Of a stretch of DNA of 64,000 nt, positions 18,822 to 27,996 are shown in pieces. Source of the DNA: an uncultured Kordia sp. Lineage in GTDB: Bacteria; Bacteroidota; Bacteroidia; Flavobacteriales; Flavobacteriaceae. The DNA is taken from the NCBI RefSeq assembly GCF_947489565.1, contig NZ_CANLEA010000003.1, positions 1 through 64,000 on the forward strand, in the 5' to 3' direction. The notes under the pieces are model-generated. The model saw only the letters and a program-made list of their open reading frames with translations, ran no database searches and was not told the DNA's origin. Both the position numbers and the translations under genes were made by a program. The stretch's first letter is position 1, and each line of letters begins with the position of its first letter.

Positions 18822-19571
18822 TTATTTTTCTAACTCTACTTCAAAGTTTAATATTTCTGGATTGTCTACAAATTCCATAACATTCACTTCAAACACAAAA
18901 CTCTTTCCATCTTTTCCGATCACAGCATCTTTTAAAGAAACTGATTTTATTTTTCTAGGAAAATGATAGTCCAATTTATATGAAGACGCAGCAAGTAACA
19001 TTTCAGCTTGTCCAAGGTTTTGCTTGAGAGAATCTACCAATTTTTGATCCAATACACGGAAAGAACGTTTAAAGATATTATTCTTATAAGAATAGTCCAT
19101 TTTTGTCAATTTATCGAAATCTACAGCAGCTAACGGATCTGATGCTCTCATGGCACTTCTGTCTTTAGCGATTTTCCCAATAGCTTCCATGCCTTCAAAC
19201 ATGCCTTTTATATCGCTGATGCTATTGAAATCTGCAAAAACATCAAAGTTCATTTTATTTTTATTAGCGTCTACCATCATATGAATATTCAACTTTTCTA
19301 AGTTTTTGATATTCTTCTGATCTTCTTTGGAAAGATTTGCAATATTAAATTTTGCTTTCCCAAGTACGTCTTTAAATGACACTATAGAATCGATAGGTTC
19401 TTCACCTCCAATTGGCAATTTATTTCCCATCATTGGCATTAAATCGGAACCATCAAGATATAATGACATTTTTCCTGTTCCGTCTTCGTTTACATAAATT
19501 GTTTCAGAGAATTCACAGCTTGTAAACAGTGTTGCAAATACGGCTAAAAGTCCTAAAAAGATTTTTTTCAT
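18822..19571 (-). CDS. Lipoprotein of unknown function
   Basis: A 249-aa protein with a lipoprotein signal peptide (lipobox LFTSC, Cys at residue 19). The body starts ETIYVNEDGTGKMSLYLDGS, a pattern seen in conserved Bacteroidota lipoproteins that begin with a YxNEDGSG strand. The rest has Lys-rich helices and a C-terminal beta section. It follows the YqaE gene after 24 nt and is probably co-transcribed. Function unknown. Confidence 0.65.
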   Translation of the reverse strand: MKKIFLGLLAVFATLFTSCEFSETIYVNEDGTGKMSLYLDGSDLMPMMGNKLPIGGEEPIDSIVSFKDVLGKAKFNIANLSKEDQKNIKNLEKLNIHMMVDANKNKMNFDVFADFNSISDIKGMFEGMEAIGKIAKDRSAMRASDPLAAVDFDKLTKMDYSYKNNIFKRSFRVLDQKLVDSLKQNLGQAEMLLAASSYKLDYHFPRKIKSVSLKDAVIGKDGKSFVFEVNVMEFVDNPEILNFEVELEK

Positions 19572-19595
19572 AATTATAATTAAATTGTTTTTTTA

Positions 19596-19754
19596 TTAGC
19601 GATCTGGATTATTTAAAATGACCAATGCAGCTATCGTTCCAGGAACCCAGCCACATATCCACAAGAGAAAGACTATTACCATAGATCCGCAACCTTTATC
19701 TAAAACAGATAATGGCGGAAAAATAATTGCCAATAATACTCTCCATATACTCAT
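19596..19754 (-). CDS. YqaE/Pmp3 family membrane peptide
   Basis: A 52-aa hydrophobic protein found by translating the minus strand. It begins MSIWRVLLAIIFPPLSVLDK and has a second helix (VIVFLLWICGWVPGTIAAL), the two-helix plan of the Pmp3/YqaE family: the PPL(S/A)V turn after helix 1 and the PG(T/I)IAA phrase in helix 2. Family members are small, stress-linked membrane proteins, with evidence mainly from yeast and plants. It lies just upstream of the lipoprotein gene on the same strand. Confidence 0.85.
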   Translation of the reverse strand: MSIWRVLLAIIFPPLSVLDKGCGSMVIVFLLWICGWVPGTIAALVILNNPDR

Positions 19755-19869
19755 ATTGTCTTTTTGTTTGATGATTGATGATACTAATATGACTTAAAAA
19801 TGACGAAAATGTTACAGAAGTACTATTGTTACAAAGTTTTGTGACTTCAAATATTTCCAAATCAATACA

Positions 19870-19900
19870 TTGGTATACTAATGAAATGTAATTATCTTTG
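19870..19900 (+). promoter_or_regulatory. Promoter of lysS
   Basis: TTG (19870-19872), 20 nt spacer, then TATCTTTG (19893-19900), a full match to the Bacteroidota promoter. It lies 25 nt before the chosen ATG at 19926. It excludes the upstream ATG at 19881 as a start. Confidence 0.7.
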
Positions 19901-19925
19901 CAAACTTAAATTTACACATAATATT

Positions 19926-21614
19926 ATGCAATTATCAGAGCAAGAAATCGTTCGCAGAGAAAAACTTACTAAGTTACGCGAACTCGGCATTAACCCGTAT
20001 CCAGCAAATTTGTATCCTGTAAATCACACTTCGAAACAGGTAAAGGAAACATTTGCAGAAGGTAAACAGGTGATAATTGCAGGTAGATTGATGTCGCGCC
20101 GTATTCAAGGTTCGGCTTCATTCGCAGAAATGCAAGATGCTGAAGGAAGAATTCAAGTTTATTTTAATAGAGACGAAATTTGTACAGGAGAAGATAAATC
20201 ACACTACAATACTGTGTATAAGAAATTATTAGACATTGGTGATTTTATCGGAATTGAAGGAGAATTATTCACAACGAAAGTAGGTGAGCAAACTGTGATG
20301 GTGAAAAATTTCACGGTATTGAGCAAAGCTTTAAAACCATTACCACAACCACGAACAGATAGTGACGGAAAGATACATGATGCTTTTACGGATCCAGAAC
20401 AAAGATATCGTCAACGTTATGCTGATTTGGTAGTAAATCCACATGTAAAAGAAATTTTTGTAAAGCGTACGAAATTATTCAACGCCATGCGTAATTTCTT
20501 TAATGAAGCTGGTTATTTTGAGGTAGAAACACCAATCTTACAACCAATTCCTGGTGGTGCAGCGGCACGTCCGTTTGTAACACACCACAATTCATTGAAC
20601 ATTCCTTTATATATGAGAATTGCGAATGAATTGTATTTGAAAAGATTGATTGTTGGTGGATTTGATGGTGTGTATGAATTCTCTAAAAACTTCCGTAACG
20701 AAGGAATGGACCGTACGCACAATCCAGAATTTACAGCTATGGAAATTTATGTAGCCTATAAAGACTACAATTGGATGATGGATTTTACAGAATCATTACT
20801 TGAACATTGTGCTATTGCCGTAAATGGTGAAACTACCGCAACGTTTGGAGAACATACAATTGACTTTAAAGCGCCATACAAACGTGTAACGATGACACAA
20901 TCAATCATTGATTTTACAGGATTTGATATTACTGGAAAGTCTGAAGAGGAACTTCGTGAAGCTGCCAAAGGCATGGGAATTGAAGTTGATGAAACGATGG
21001 GGAAAGGAAAATTGATTGATGAAATTTTCGGCGAAAAATGTGAAGGAAATTATATTGAACCAACGTTCATCACAGATTATCCAAAAGAAATGAGTCCGTT
21101 GTGTAAAGAACATCGCGAGAATCCAGAATTAACGGAACGCTTTGAATTAATGGTTTGTGGTAAAGAAATTGCCAACGCCTATTCGGAGTTAAATGATCCT
21201 ATTGATCAGCGTGAACGCTTTGAAGCACAGTTAAAACTTTCTGAAAAAGGAGACGACGAAGCTATGTTTATTGACAATGACTTTATTCGTGCTTTAGAAT
21301 ATGGAATGCCACCAACGTCTGGTTTAGGAATTGGAATGGATCGCTTGATTATGTATTTAACCAACAATCCATCTATTCAAGAAGTATTGTTCTTCCCACA
21401 AATGCGTCCAGAGAAAAAGCAAGTGGCTTTGACAGATGAAGCAAAAGCAGTGTTGGACTTATTGAAAAAAGCAGAAAAGCTTCCGCTAGCAGACTTAAAA
21501 GCACAAGCTGGATTGTCTAACAAAAAGTGGGACAAGTCTATTAAAGAATTGACCAAAAATAGTTTGGCTAAAGTGGAGAAAACTGACGACGGGCTTTTTG
21601 TGGAGATCGTTTAG
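19926..21614 (+). CDS. lysS: Lysyl-tRNA synthetase, class II
   Basis: Charges tRNA-Lys in the cytoplasm. The start is ATG 19926 (MQLSEQEIVRREKL), downstream of the promoter, giving 562 aa. Seen: an N-terminal OB-fold (IIAGRLMSRRIQGSASFAEM), motif 2 (FRNEGMDRTHNPEFTAME) and motif 3 (SGLGIGMDRL). After the catalytic core, which in E. coli LysS ends near residue 500, there is an extra tail of about 60 residues (ALTDEAKAVLDLLKKAE onward) that looks like a small helical winged-helix-type domain. Related Bacteroidota enzymes are also long, so the tail is probably a lineage feature. Confidence 0.97.
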   Translation: MQLSEQEIVRREKLTKLRELGINPYPANLYPVNHTSKQVKETFAEGKQVIIAGRLMSRRIQGSASFAEMQDAEGRIQVYFNRDEICTGEDKSHYNTVYKKLLDIGDFIGIEGELFTTKVGEQTVMVKNFTVLSKALKPLPQPRTDSDGKIHDAFTDPEQRYRQRYADLVVNPHVKEIFVKRTKLFNAMRNFFNEAGYFEVETPILQPIPGGAAARPFVTHHNSLNIPLYMRIANELYLKRLIVGGFDGVYEFSKNFRNEGMDRTHNPEFTAMEIYVAYKDYNWMMDFTESLLEHCAIAVNGETTATFGEHTIDFKAPYKRVTMTQSIIDFTGFDITGKSEEELREAAKGMGIEVDETMGKGKLIDEIFGEKCEGNYIEPTFITDYPKEMSPLCKEHRENPELTERFELMVCGKEIANAYSELNDPIDQRERFEAQLKLSEKGDDEAMFIDNDFIRALEYGMPPTSGLGIGMDRLIMYLTNNPSIQEVLFFPQMRPEKKQVALTDEAKAVLDLLKKAEKLPLADLKAQAGLSNKKWDKSIKELTKNSLAKVEKTDDGLFVEIV

Positions 21615-21616
21615 TT

Positions 21617-21700
21617 TATAAAACGTACACTTCGACTTCGATTAGTGTACTTCACTAATAATATCAAAGGAACTGTAAATTTTGCAGTTCCTTTTTTTGT
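21617..21700 (+). terminator. lysS double-hairpin terminator, copy 1 of a duplicated 84-nt module
   Basis: Hairpin 1 is GTACACT (21625-21631) pairing with AGTGTAC (21644-21650). Hairpin 2 is a perfect 10-bp stem (21666-21675 with 21685-21694) followed by Ts, a typical terminator. The whole module recurs at 21900-21983. Confidence 0.75.
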
Positions 21701-21762
21701 AAGGTGTTTTAAAAGGTTTCGTCAAATTTTATAATTGTTTTTAACCTATAAAACTTACCATC

Positions 21763-21852
21763 ATGAATTTATACATTATATGCGTTGCTATCGTTTGCAT
21801 TTCTTTGACAATTGATCATCTTATCTCTTTAATTCGAAAAACGTACCGATAA
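21763..21852 (+). CDS. Possible 29-residue membrane peptide
   Basis: An ATG at 21763 opens a 29-codon frame (MNLYIICVAIVCISLTIDHL then ISLIRKTYR) with one hydrophobic helix and a basic end. It lies between the two copies of the duplicated terminator module, so that module 2 would be its terminator. It could be a small real gene or a chance frame. Confidence 0.3.
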   Translation: MNLYIICVAIVCISLTIDHLISLIRKTYR

Positions 21853-21899
21853 ATTCACTAGATAACTTGTGACGATCTTTTTGCTAAGATTGTACAGTG

Positions 21900-21983
21900 T
21901 ATAAAACATACACTTCGAGTCCGCTTAGTGTATTTTGTAAATAATATCTAAGGAATTGTAGATTTTGCAGTTCTTTTTTTTGT
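21900..21983 (+). terminator. Double-hairpin terminator, copy 2 of the duplicated module
   Basis: Same 84-nt layout as copy 1. Hairpin 1 reads ATACACT (21908-21914) with AGTGTAT (21927-21933): the outer pair changed from G-C to A-T on both sides. Hairpin 2 keeps its pairing through G-T wobbles, and a run of T follows. Confidence 0.65.
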
Positions 21984-22031
21984 CATATATTTTTATATCT
22001 TGCTTGCCTTTAAAGCAAAATAAAATACACA

Positions 22032-22706
22032 TTGAGAAACTCTAAATCTGTCTTCGGAATTATCATTACCGTCATTTTAGCTATCGGTCAAATTACCTTT
22101 GGAATTATTGATTTTTCTAACGATTCATCTTCCCAAATGGACTATCCAAAAGTTGATCCTGAAGTTAATAAGAAACTTGAGGATGATTTCATGAAAATGA
22201 TTTCCAATGCTTTACTTACAGGAAAAATGTCACCAGGACAAGAACTGATGCAATTAGAAAAAGATTCCGTGTTTCCAGTTACAGAGAATGTTAAGGTGCA
22301 TTTGTACAAAAAGTTTCATCTATATGATCCGGCTATAGCAACTACTGTTGAACTTTTTGGGAAATTTTCTAAGTATTATTTCTTTTATGATCGTGTTTCA
22401 ACGTCTGCTTCAGAATCCATCGAAAATCAGTGGAAAAAATTACGCGTAAAGTCTGCAAAAACACAAGTTCCCGCAAGTAACTTTTCTCATAAGAATATAA
22501 AAAAGTATACTTCTAAAAACCTACACATAGAAGAACATACATTTACGATTTCTTGGGATCATATTGAAATGCAAGGCGTCGCAACTTTGGTAGAAACTGA
22601 AAACGATCGTTTTTTCTTTCACTTTGTTTCCAAAGAAAAAAAAGGACATAAGTTTGACACTTCTTTTCTAAAGAAATATATGGATCTTTATTTGAAGATT
22701 GAGTAG
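22032..22706 (+). CDS. Membrane-anchored hypothetical protein
   Basis: A 224-aa protein starting at TTG 22032. This start is preferred because it keeps the single N-terminal helix (SVFGIIITVILAIGQITFGI) and a short basic n-region. After the helix comes a polar domain of mixed alpha/beta character facing one side of the membrane. No motif is recognised. The ending is Lys-rich (KKGHKFDTSFLKKYMD). No adjacent operon partner. Confidence 0.55.
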   Translation: MRNSKSVFGIIITVILAIGQITFGIIDFSNDSSSQMDYPKVDPEVNKKLEDDFMKMISNALLTGKMSPGQELMQLEKDSVFPVTENVKVHLYKKFHLYDPAIATTVELFGKFSKYYFFYDRVSTSASESIENQWKKLRVKSAKTQVPASNFSHKNIKKYTSKNLHIEEHTFTISWDHIEMQGVATLVETENDRFFFHFVSKEKKGHKFDTSFLKKYMDLYLKIE

Positions 22707-22819
22707 ACTTGTTTAGACGCACTTTGTTTTTAGACTTGTTTCACTCTTAGACGCGCTTTGCTGTTAGACGTGGCTTCGCCTTTTGGTATTTTTTGAAACT
22801 TAGGATAAATTTTACCGAA

Positions 22820-22861
22820 CGTCTTTTCGAGTGATTTTTGCAAAAAATTGTATCGAGAAAT
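22820..22861 (-). repeat. Dispersed TCTCGATAC hairpin repeat (reverse orientation)
   Basis: On the minus strand it reads TCTCGATAC, ATTTTTT, AAAAAT, CACTCGA, GACG: the same arrangement as the copies at 55085, 55243, 56629 and 63688, with the inner stem changed to ATTTTT/AAAAAT. Confidence 0.75.
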
Positions 22862-22891
22862 GTTTGATATTAGAATCGTCGTTGCTTTAGA

Positions 22892-24394
22892 TTATTCAAC
22901 TTTTACCAACTCCAACGTAGTTTGATATAAATCTGTTTTGTTCATTTTGGCTTTGAGCCATGCGTAAAAACTCATCACAAAAATATCTTCTTCAACACGT
23001 TCTTTCCATTGAAAAGAATGCGCAACGGCTGTGTGAAATTCCGCAGAAGTCACCGTTTCTGGCGCATGATAATATTCTTTTACAAACTTTAAAAAGGTAA
23101 TGACACGCGCTTCTCCCGACTTTCTAAAAAACGGATAGTACTTTCGTTGGAAACTTGTAAAACGCGAATCGACATAGGAAATGTTTCCCAATTCAATATG
23201 TAATAACAATTCAATTAGATTCTTTTTAATGACCCAATCAACGCCCGTTTTTTCTTCGTACCATTTGTCGGTATGGTAAAATTTTGAGAACATTTTTTGC
23301 GCTTTTTTAAATTCGCCTTGCTGAAAATACAATACAATTAAACTTATATGCACATCCAACATGGCTTCCAAATCATACTTTTTCAAATCGATCACTTCTT
23401 CCAATAATTGAATCGCCTTTTGCGCATTTCCCAAATAGTTATGATTCAACGCTAATAAACATTGATAGGACAGCAAAGAATCTTTGTAATAACGCTGTTT
23501 TTGTTGCTCCATCGCCGTTTTCATACGTTCTAAATAAGTCAAACTTTGGGCAAATTCTTTCTTTCTAAAGAAAATATTCGCGATGAGATATAAGACTTTG
23601 ATATGGTAAAATAAATGCTTGTCCGTTTGTTTTAATCGGTTCGAAATGGCGTTGTAATTCTCTAAAATAAACGGTTCAATCGCAAAATAGGTTCTATTAA
23701 CTGCAGCAATTGAGTTGACAATTTGTGCTAATTGATACAAGGATTTATAGGACAATCCGATTTCCTTTGAAATTCCAAAGCGTTCGTAGGTTTCCTGAAT
23801 TAGACTTTGAAACGAGATAATTTCGCCTTTATATACTACTTTTTGTACTTCTTCCTGAATCACAGCATATGCCATATTTAGTTTTTCTTCTTGCAAAAAA
23901 TCTTGTTGGTTCGCCGTACATTTTTCAATTAACACTTCTAATGGTGGTGCAAAATTAGTTCTGTGCGCATATTGTATTTGCGTGTGATATACTTCGTTCA
24001 AAAGTGAAAAATGCTGAATATCGCTTGCTTTCTTTTCCGCTTTGTCTAAAATTTTAAAAGCCGTTTTGAATTGTTTTTGGAGTAATAGATTCCGTGCGAC
24101 TAGAATACGTTTGGTAATTTCCAATTCATCTGAAACTTCATGCGTCAAACTTTGGGTTGCCATAAAATCGACCAATGAACTCCATAAACGTTTCCGCAAT
24201 CCGTGATAGGCCGTTTTATTATCTTTTCCATATAGTTTTTGCGGAATTTCTTTTGCGGGATATTTCGCGAGTAGCAACTGAAACAACTGCACATTCTTCG
24301 TGTCGTGTCGCTTGTTTTTATATTTCAGATATTTTACAAATTCCTGCTGTTCTTCTGTTGAAAATTGAGAAATAATAACATCAATTGCAATCAT
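22892..24394 (-). CDS. Helical TPR-like repeat protein
   Basis: A 500-aa soluble protein made almost entirely of amphipathic helices. Units such as AFKILDKAEKKASD, FAQSLTYLERMK, AIQLLEEVIDLKKYD and EFKKAQKMFSKFY have TPR-like spacing. The N-terminus (FSTEEQQEFVKYLKYKNKR) looks like a short helical head domain. There is no export signal. Proteins of this shape are common single genes in Flavobacteriaceae and presumably act as scaffolds; no partner is visible. Confidence 0.6.
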   Translation of the reverse strand: MIAIDVIISQFSTEEQQEFVKYLKYKNKRHDTKNVQLFQLLLAKYPAKEIPQKLYGKDNKTAYHGLRKRLWSSLVDFMATQSLTHEVSDELEITKRILVARNLLLQKQFKTAFKILDKAEKKASDIQHFSLLNEVYHTQIQYAHRTNFAPPLEVLIEKCTANQQDFLQEEKLNMAYAVIQEEVQKVVYKGEIISFQSLIQETYERFGISKEIGLSYKSLYQLAQIVNSIAAVNRTYFAIEPFILENYNAISNRLKQTDKHLFYHIKVLYLIANIFFRKKEFAQSLTYLERMKTAMEQQKQRYYKDSLLSYQCLLALNHNYLGNAQKAIQLLEEVIDLKKYDLEAMLDVHISLIVLYFQQGEFKKAQKMFSKFYHTDKWYEEKTGVDWVIKKNLIELLLHIELGNISYVDSRFTSFQRKYYPFFRKSGEARVITFLKFVKEYYHAPETVTSAEFHTAVAHSFQWKERVEEDIFVMSFYAWLKAKMNKTDLYQTTLELVKVE

Positions 24395-24574
24395 TATATC
24401 GACTGTTTTTATTTAATTAAAATACTTATAGTCAATATTTTAATTATTATTTTACACTATAAATATAGTCCTTTTTTATGAAAATATAGATTTCGTAGTC
24501 AAAAATCCGATCGCATATTTGTCCTGTAATCAAAACAAAAAAACGAATCAATTTACATTTAAAATCAAACCATT

Positions 24575-25051
24575 ATGGAACAACAAACATTTTTAAGTTC
24601 AGAAGAAAAAACAAAGAAAACGAAAACAGTAACAAACAATCAGGAAAGGAATCCTTTTAAACCAACGCCAGCGTTTATATCTGCATCTTGGGCAGCATTA
24701 GCTATCGGAATGATTTCGTACTGTATAGGATTGTGGAAAGCAACGATGGAGTTGAACGAAAAAGGATACTACTTCACCATTTTACTCTTCGGATTATTCT
24801 CCGTGATTTCAGTTCAAAAAGCAGTAAGAGATAAGATGGAAGGAATTCCAGTTACAGAAATTTATTATGGAATCAGTTGGTTTACAACCATTGCAGCAAT
24901 TCTATTACTCGTAGTCGGATTGTGGAATGCAGAATTGGAATTGAGTGAGAAAGGATTTTACGGAATGTCGTTTACCTTAAGTCTATTTGCATCTGTAGCT
25001 GTACAGAAAAATACCAGAGATATGCACGCTTTAAAAAATCAAAACGCCTAA
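24575..25051 (+). CDS. YiaA/YiaB family inner-membrane protein
   Basis: A 158-aa protein with two copies of the YiaAB module: helices around residues 34-80 ([20 protein letters not shown], then the [19 protein letters not shown] part) and 95-150 ([19 protein letters not shown], then [19 protein letters not shown]). The matching LW.A..EL.EKG(Y/F) and AVQK phrases in both halves show the internal duplication. The N-terminal 25 residues are polar. Family role unknown. Confidence 0.9.
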   Translation: MEQQTFLSSEEKTKKTKTVTNNQERNPFKPTPAFISASWAALAIGMISYCIGLWKATMELNEKGYYFTILLFGLFSVISVQKAVRDKMEGIPVTEIYYGISWFTTIAAILLLVVGLWNAELELSEKGFYGMSFTLSLFASVAVQKNTRDMHALKNQNA

Positions 25052-25069
25052 ATGTGGGTTGATTACCAG

Positions 25070-25112
25070 AAACCTTGCAATAACAAGCGAAAGCAGTTGT
25101 TGCGAGGTTTTA
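25070..25112 (+). terminator. Terminator hairpin after yiaA-like gene (copy 1)
   Basis: A 15-bp stem with G-T pairs (25070-25084 with 25096-25110) followed by a short T-rich stretch. A related hairpin follows the next gene at 25943-25993. Confidence 0.7.
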
Positions 25113-25150
25113 TTTGATCAAAAACGAATCAATACATAAAAAGATAAAAA

Positions 25151-25942
25151 ATGAATCCACTAAAAATATCTCTAACAATAACTTGCCTTTTGCTGTCGCT
25201 TTTAGGTATTGGACAAAATAATCCAATAGAATTATATCGTACAGGGAATTCCAATTTCAAATCTGGGAATTATGAAAAGGCCATTGCCAATTACACGGAA
25301 TTAATGGAAACCGTTGATAAAAAAATCGTCCAAAAAAACTGTTATATAAATCGCGGACTTTCATACGACAGACTTCAAAAATATGATTTAGCAATTGCAG
25401 ATTTTACAGAAGCGATTCAGTTAGACAGTACAGATATGGCTTCTTTTATTGACAGAGGACTTTCAAGAATGCATGCCGGCTATTTGGAAAAGGCAAAAAC
25501 AGACTACAACTATGTTGTTAACAAAAACAACAATTCTAAAATGATGGAATCTGCATTATATTGGCTTGCCCGAATTCACTACTCGCAAGGAAAATTTAAA
25601 GAAGTCATAAAAAACTGTGATCAGTATTTTGCAATCAACTCAAAAGATCCAGAATTGTATTTTATCCGTGGAACTGCCAACGATATGCTCGGAGATTTTA
25701 AACAATCCATTAAGGATTATAGTAAAGCAATTGAACTAAAGCCAACGTATGTGCAAGCAATTGCTAATCGAGGAACTGCAAAGATTAATCTTTTGACTAC
25801 AAATGGAAATTTACAACCCAATAAAAAAGACACAAAAAGCGCTTGTCAAGATTTGAAAAGAGCGAAAGCATTGGGAGATGATGTCATTGATGATCTGATT
25901 TACATTTATTGCGATAGAAAAGAAACAAAGAAACGGAATTAA
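25151..25942 (+). CDS. Exported TPR protein
   Basis: A 263-aa protein with a signal peptide (residues 1-21, ending LLGIGQ). Four to five TPR units follow: SNFKSGNYEKAIANYTELME, NRGLSYDRLQKYDLAIADF, then DRGLSRMHAGYLEKAKTDY and RGTANDMLGDFKQSIKDY. A short basic end follows (DRKETKKRN). TPRs mediate protein contacts; this one probably acts in the periplasm. It is flanked on both sides by related hairpins. Confidence 0.8.
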   Translation: MNPLKISLTITCLLLSLLGIGQNNPIELYRTGNSNFKSGNYEKAIANYTELMETVDKKIVQKNCYINRGLSYDRLQKYDLAIADFTEAIQLDSTDMASFIDRGLSRMHAGYLEKAKTDYNYVVNKNNNSKMMESALYWLARIHYSQGKFKEVIKNCDQYFAINSKDPELYFIRGTANDMLGDFKQSIKDYSKAIELKPTYVQAIANRGTAKINLLTTNGNLQPNKKDTKSACQDLKRAKALGDDVIDDLIYIYCDRKETKKRN

Positions 25943-25993
25943 AAACCTTGTAATGACAAGCAATTCTTATTGTAGTTGTTATAAGATTTTATT
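25943..25993 (+). terminator. Terminator hairpin after TPR gene (copy 2)
   Basis: The stem arms (25943-25957 with 25975-25989) correspond base for base to the hairpin at 25070-25112, but several pairs have become G-T wobbles and one is a mismatch. A T-rich stretch follows. Confidence 0.55.
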
Positions 25994-26045
25994 TGAAAAC
26001 ATATTTTATCACTACATTTAACTAATACATTTTAAGTTTAATACT

Positions 26046-27335
26046 ATGAGTTTAAAAATCACAAGAGCGCTGCCCGAATTGGTCGAAAACGATATTATTA
26101 CGGACGAGATTGCTCAAAATATAAAAGCCCATTACGAGAAACATAATATAAATGATTCCAACAGATTGGTGACTATCTTCGGAATTTTGGGCGCTACTTT
26201 AGTCGGATTAGGAATCATCTTGATCATGGCACACAATTGGGATCATTTTCCAAGAATTATCAAAGTTATGCTAGCCTTTCTTCCTATGTTGGTAGGGCAA
26301 GCAATTTTAGGATTTAGCATTGTAAAAAGCAAATCTACTGCATGGAAAGAAGCCGCCACAGTATTCTTATTTCTCTCCGTCGGTGTCTGTATTGCTTCCG
26401 TAAGTCAGATATATCATATTTCTGGCGATTTAGAATCGTTTTTATTGGCTTGGGTTGTACTCTGTACTCCGCTCATATATGTTACCAAATCGACTTCTGC
26501 AATTATCTTACATTTAATTTTCATCACCTATTATACCTTTGAGGCTAATTTTGGAGTTCGAACAGGTTCTTTAGCTCCACTATACTACCTTATTTTATTA
26601 GCAATTCCGATTCCGCGTTACATTCAATTATTAAAATCCAATGTAAAATCGCCAGCCCTTATTGCTTTTCATTGGTTATTTCCATTAAGCCTAATGCTTG
26701 CGCTTCCGCTTTTTATTGGCAGCGCCTACTTTACAGGTCTTTTAATTTATATACTTCTATATGGTTTATTTTATAATATTGGAAAACACAGCTATTTCAA
26801 AAATGCTTCTTTATGGCAAAACGGATATTTATTTTTAGGAGCAATCGGAACTATTTTTCTATTATTTGCAGCTAGTTCTCGCATGGCTTGGAGAATGTTA
26901 CAATATGCAAACAAGTTTGACACAAATGAAATACTCATCTGTCTTATACTATTAGCTGCTATATGTTTTGTTTTGTATCGAAATTCGAGAACAACAACAT
27001 TCATAAAAGGCGATTTATTTCAATATATCTTCTTCATTTTTGGAATCATTTTCTTTATCTCAAATGAGAGTGGTGTCATTGCAACTTTAATGATAAATAT
27101 CCTAATTTTTGCAATAGGATTAATGTTGATAAAAACAGGTGCCGACAATGTACATTTTGGCTATTTAAATAGTGGAATGCTGGTTCTTGCTGTACTAATT
27201 GCATTTCGTTTTTACGATACAAATATAAGTTTTGAACTACGCGGATTGCTCTTTGTATTGATTGGCGGAGGATTTTTTGCAGCAAACTATATCAAATTAA
27301 AAAAACAAAAGACTCGCAATAACAGTAAAACTTAA
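26046..27335 (+). CDS. DUF2157 membrane protein
   Basis: A 429-aa polytopic protein with about twelve hydrophobic segments. Residues 1-45 form the cytosolic head typical of DUF2157 (LVENDIITDEIAQNIKAHYE). Helix 1 (LVTIFGILGATLVGLGIILI) and the AHNWDHFPRIIKVM phrase after it are hallmark positions. In this family the protein is encoded with a GDYXXLXY-domain partner, as here (27402, 66 nt downstream). Function unknown. Confidence 0.85.
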   Translation: MSLKITRALPELVENDIITDEIAQNIKAHYEKHNINDSNRLVTIFGILGATLVGLGIILIMAHNWDHFPRIIKVMLAFLPMLVGQAILGFSIVKSKSTAWKEAATVFLFLSVGVCIASVSQIYHISGDLESFLLAWVVLCTPLIYVTKSTSAIILHLIFITYYTFEANFGVRTGSLAPLYYLILLAIPIPRYIQLLKSNVKSPALIAFHWLFPLSLMLALPLFIGSAYFTGLLIYILLYGLFYNIGKHSYFKNASLWQNGYLFLGAIGTIFLLFAASSRMAWRMLQYANKFDTNEILICLILLAAICFVLYRNSRTTTFIKGDLFQYIFFIFGIIFFISNESGVIATLMINILIFAIGLMLIKTGADNVHFGYLNSGMLVLAVLIAFRFYDTNISFELRGLLFVLIGGGFFAANYIKLKKQKTRNNSKT

Positions 27336-27401
27336 TCAGAACATCATTAAATAGCTAATTGTCGTTTCTGCAAAAGCAGGAATTCATAAAAAACAAATAC
27401 A

Positions 27402-27956
27402 ATGAAAAAAACACATATATACATACTTTTTGGTTTGATGGTGATTGCTCAAATTTTCGCTTCTGCACAAATTGTATATAAATACGAAAGCATTATTTCT
27501 CCTGAAAATGTGTACAAATTCAAAACGGCTCCAATAGATCCGAATAATCCATTTATGGGAAAATATGTAGACTTAAACTTTGAAATGAACTTTTTTGTCA
27601 CAGAAGATACCGACTGGCATTATGGGCAAACAGCCTATGCGTATATCTCAAAAGATGAAAATGGATATGCAGTTTTAGAAACCTTATCTAAAGAAATTTT
27701 ACCAAATAGCGAATTTGACTATGTAGCTGTAGAAACTTCCCGTCATTACCATGAAGGCGTTCGTTTTCAATTTCCATTCAACACTTATTATATGAAAGAA
27801 ACGAAAGCTTATGATGCTGAGCTATTATACAGAAGAAATAATAGAACTGAAAATCAGCAAGATGTATATGCAATTGTGCATATTAAAAACGGAAATCATG
27901 TACTTACGGATGTTATTATAGATGGCGTTTCTTTAAAAGATGCTGTTGAAGACTAA
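27402..27956 (+). CDS. GDYXXLXY-domain protein (variant motif)
   Basis: A 184-aa protein with one N-terminal hydrophobic segment (signal or anchor) and an extracytoplasmic domain. The family motif GDYxxLxY is present as GKYVDLNFEMN (about residue 58), with Lys in place of Asp and Phe in place of Tyr. The rest (TAYAYISKDENGYAVL and FNTYYMKETKA) matches the family. It sits downstream of its usual DUF2157 partner and ends in a strong terminator. Confidence 0.75.
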   Translation: MKKTHIYILFGLMVIAQIFASAQIVYKYESIISPENVYKFKTAPIDPNNPFMGKYVDLNFEMNFFVTEDTDWHYGQTAYAYISKDENGYAVLETLSKEILPNSEFDYVAVETSRHYHEGVRFQFPFNTYYMKETKAYDAELLYRRNNRTENQQDVYAIVHIKNGNHVLTDVIIDGVSLKDAVED

Positions 27957-27996
27957 TCTCCTTTTAACTGTTACAAAAAACACTTAAATAAATTAT

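Noticed and set aside
22707-22819. TTAGAC-GCTTTG repeats after 22706 as a mobile element
   Set aside because: Only short degenerate copies (a similar phrase lies near 52316) with no ends or coding part.
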